Part shown: one piece after another, positions 12,539 through 13,289 of the stretch | Position numbering within the stretch: the first letter of the stretch is position 1 | Layout: every line of letters begins with the position of its first letter | Assembly (NCBI GenBank): GCA_041571575.1 | Contig: JBFFTZ010000038.1 | Span: 1-13,289, forward strand | Direction: 5' to 3' | Length of the DNA stretch: 13,289 nt | Origin: CAKZML01 sp041571575 | GTDB lineage: Bacteria; Pseudomonadota; Gammaproteobacteria; Steroidobacterales; BM003 | Translations under genes and position numbers: made by a program | Notes under the pieces: model-generated | What the model was told of the DNA's origin: nothing | The model's input: only the letters and a program-made list of their open reading frames with translations | Database searches by the model: none

Positions 12539-13289
12539 ATGATCGCAAGGTCGCGAATTGTCGCCCTGGTTGCCGCATTGGCAGCAAGTTCCATGCTCCA
12601 CGCACAGGCTCCGGCGGAGCCCGTGCCAGAGGAAGCGGCTGTGCCTGCCAGCATCGACCTGAGTGAAATCCCGGCTTCAGCGGAGCGTTTACTCGCTGAT
12701 CTTGCCTTACAAGAAGAACGTCTTGGCGGTACTGATGTAGAGTCCCTGCTCGAGTCGGAACTCGAAGCACTTGAGGCCAAATCTCTCGACATCCAGAAAA
12801 ACAAGTGGGCGTTGCGACCAGAAGGTTTTTCAAATCGCGCCCGGGGACTTTACAAGCAAAAATGGCAGAACTTGCAGGCCGAGCGTGATAACTGGGCCAG
12901 GAGCCTGGACAAGGAGGTTGCCAGCCTGCAAGCCAGGCGTACTGAGCTGAAGTCGCTGCAGCAAACATGGGAAGCGACTCTGGAAAAATACCCAAGAGAC
13001 GAGCTTGCTGCAGGACTTAAGGAGCGAGTCGCAACCGTACTTGCGAAGGCGGCGGCACTGGACAAGAAATATGCGGATGCAATGAATCGACTGTCCGGGC
13101 TGTACCAGAAAGCCCAGCCGGGAAATGTGTTGATTCGCGATGCCTTGAAGCAGTTTGACCTGGTGGAAAGGCAAAGCATGTCGAGAATGCTGAGCGTCGA
13201 TAGCCCACCGCTGTGGCAAGTCTTCGGCGAGCAACCTGAAGGCGAAGTCCGGGGCAAAGACCGGGCCGCATCGCCAATCGTCCCCGAGA
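12539..13289 (+). CDS. Exported coiled-coil protein, N-terminal part of a probable mechanosensitive channel
   Basis: An open frame of 250 codons runs from the ATG at 12539 to the right edge without a stop. Residues 1-24 form a signal peptide (MIARSRIVALVAALAASSML, cleavage near HAQA). Residues about 40-230 are hydrophilic and helical, with Glu/Lys/Arg/Leu heptads such as KWQNLQAERDNWARSLDKEV and LQARRTELKSLQQTWEATLE. Large periplasmic coiled-coil N-domains of this kind are typical of long MscS-family channels (MscK/MscM-like), and motifs such as SLDIQKNKWALRPEGFSNRAR agree, but no pore helix is inside the window. A porin-type or other exported coiled-coil protein remains possible. It lies 103 bases after the cation exporter. 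Confidence 0.6.
   Translation, partial: MIARSRIVALVAALAASSMLHAQAPAEPVPEEAAVPASIDLSEIPASAERLLADLALQEERLGGTDVESLLESELEALEAKSLDIQKNKWALRPEGFSNRARGLYKQKWQNLQAERDNWARSLDKEVASLQARRTELKSLQQTWEATLEKYPRDELAAGLKERVATVLAKAAALDKKYADAMNRLSGLYQKAQPGNVLIRDALKQFDLVERQSMSRMLSVDSPPLWQVFGEQPEGEVRGKDRAASPIVPE

Noticed and set aside
12279..12995. Minus-strand open frame of 238 residues opposite the exporter end and the coiled-coil gene
   Set aside because: It runs across the gap between two plausible plus-strand genes, has no domain, and its composition (rich in Arg, Pro, Ser, Gln, Leu) is that of an antisense frame.
1..13289. CRISPR arrays, insertion sequences, attachment sites, tRNA or rRNA genes
   Set aside because: Reading through the window I saw no regularly spaced repeats, no transposase or integrase, no terminal inverted repeats with target duplications and no tRNA-like cloverleaf.

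Overview
The window reads as ordinary chromosome of a GC-rich gammaproteobacterium, probably a free-living marine or environmental one. The basis is gene content: a SlyD/SlyX pair, a YciH-type SUI1 protein, a DksA/TraR-type zinc-finger protein, an E. coli-like agmatinase, a YrbG-type CaCA antiporter, and codon use rich in G/C at third positions. I see no insertion sequence, phage gene, CRISPR array, tRNA or rRNA. The genus cannot be fixed from sequence alone.

Layout. 1-184 (minus) is the N-terminus of an SLC13-type permease that runs off the left edge. From 463 to 8799, thirteen genes lie on the plus strand with mostly short gaps: two VOC-fold proteins, slyD, a class I methyltransferase, tspO, yciH, slyX, a GIY-YIG protein, a DksA-like zinc-finger protein, a group II PLP decarboxylase, an Asp/Glu-racemase-like protein, a Na+/Ca2+-type antiporter and a second methyltransferase. 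Agmatinase (8815-9729, minus) converges on that block and diverges from an exported DUF2846-VOC fusion protein (9900-10838). A strong terminator hairpin follows the fusion gene. Then come a DUF302 protein, a cation diffusion facilitator, and the beginning of an exported coiled-coil protein that resembles the N-terminal part of a large mechanosensitive channel (12539 to the right edge).

Function. The genes look like housekeeping and stress or homeostasis functions rather than one pathway. yciH, slyD, slyX, the GIY-YIG protein and the DksA-like gene are small, closely spaced genes linked to translation, folding or transcription. The decarboxylase and racemase are 13 bases apart and may share amino-acid substrates; agmatinase adds a putrescine-forming step nearby. 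The right third concerns the envelope and metal ions. Several genes use non-ATG starts (TTG or GTG).

The points most worth a second look are the secreted DUF2846-VOC fusion, a pair of mutually exclusive hairpins behind it that resembles an attenuator, a perfect inverted repeat with a T-run directly against the slyD ribosome binding site, and the decarboxylase-racemase pair. I did not find a clearly new multi-gene system.
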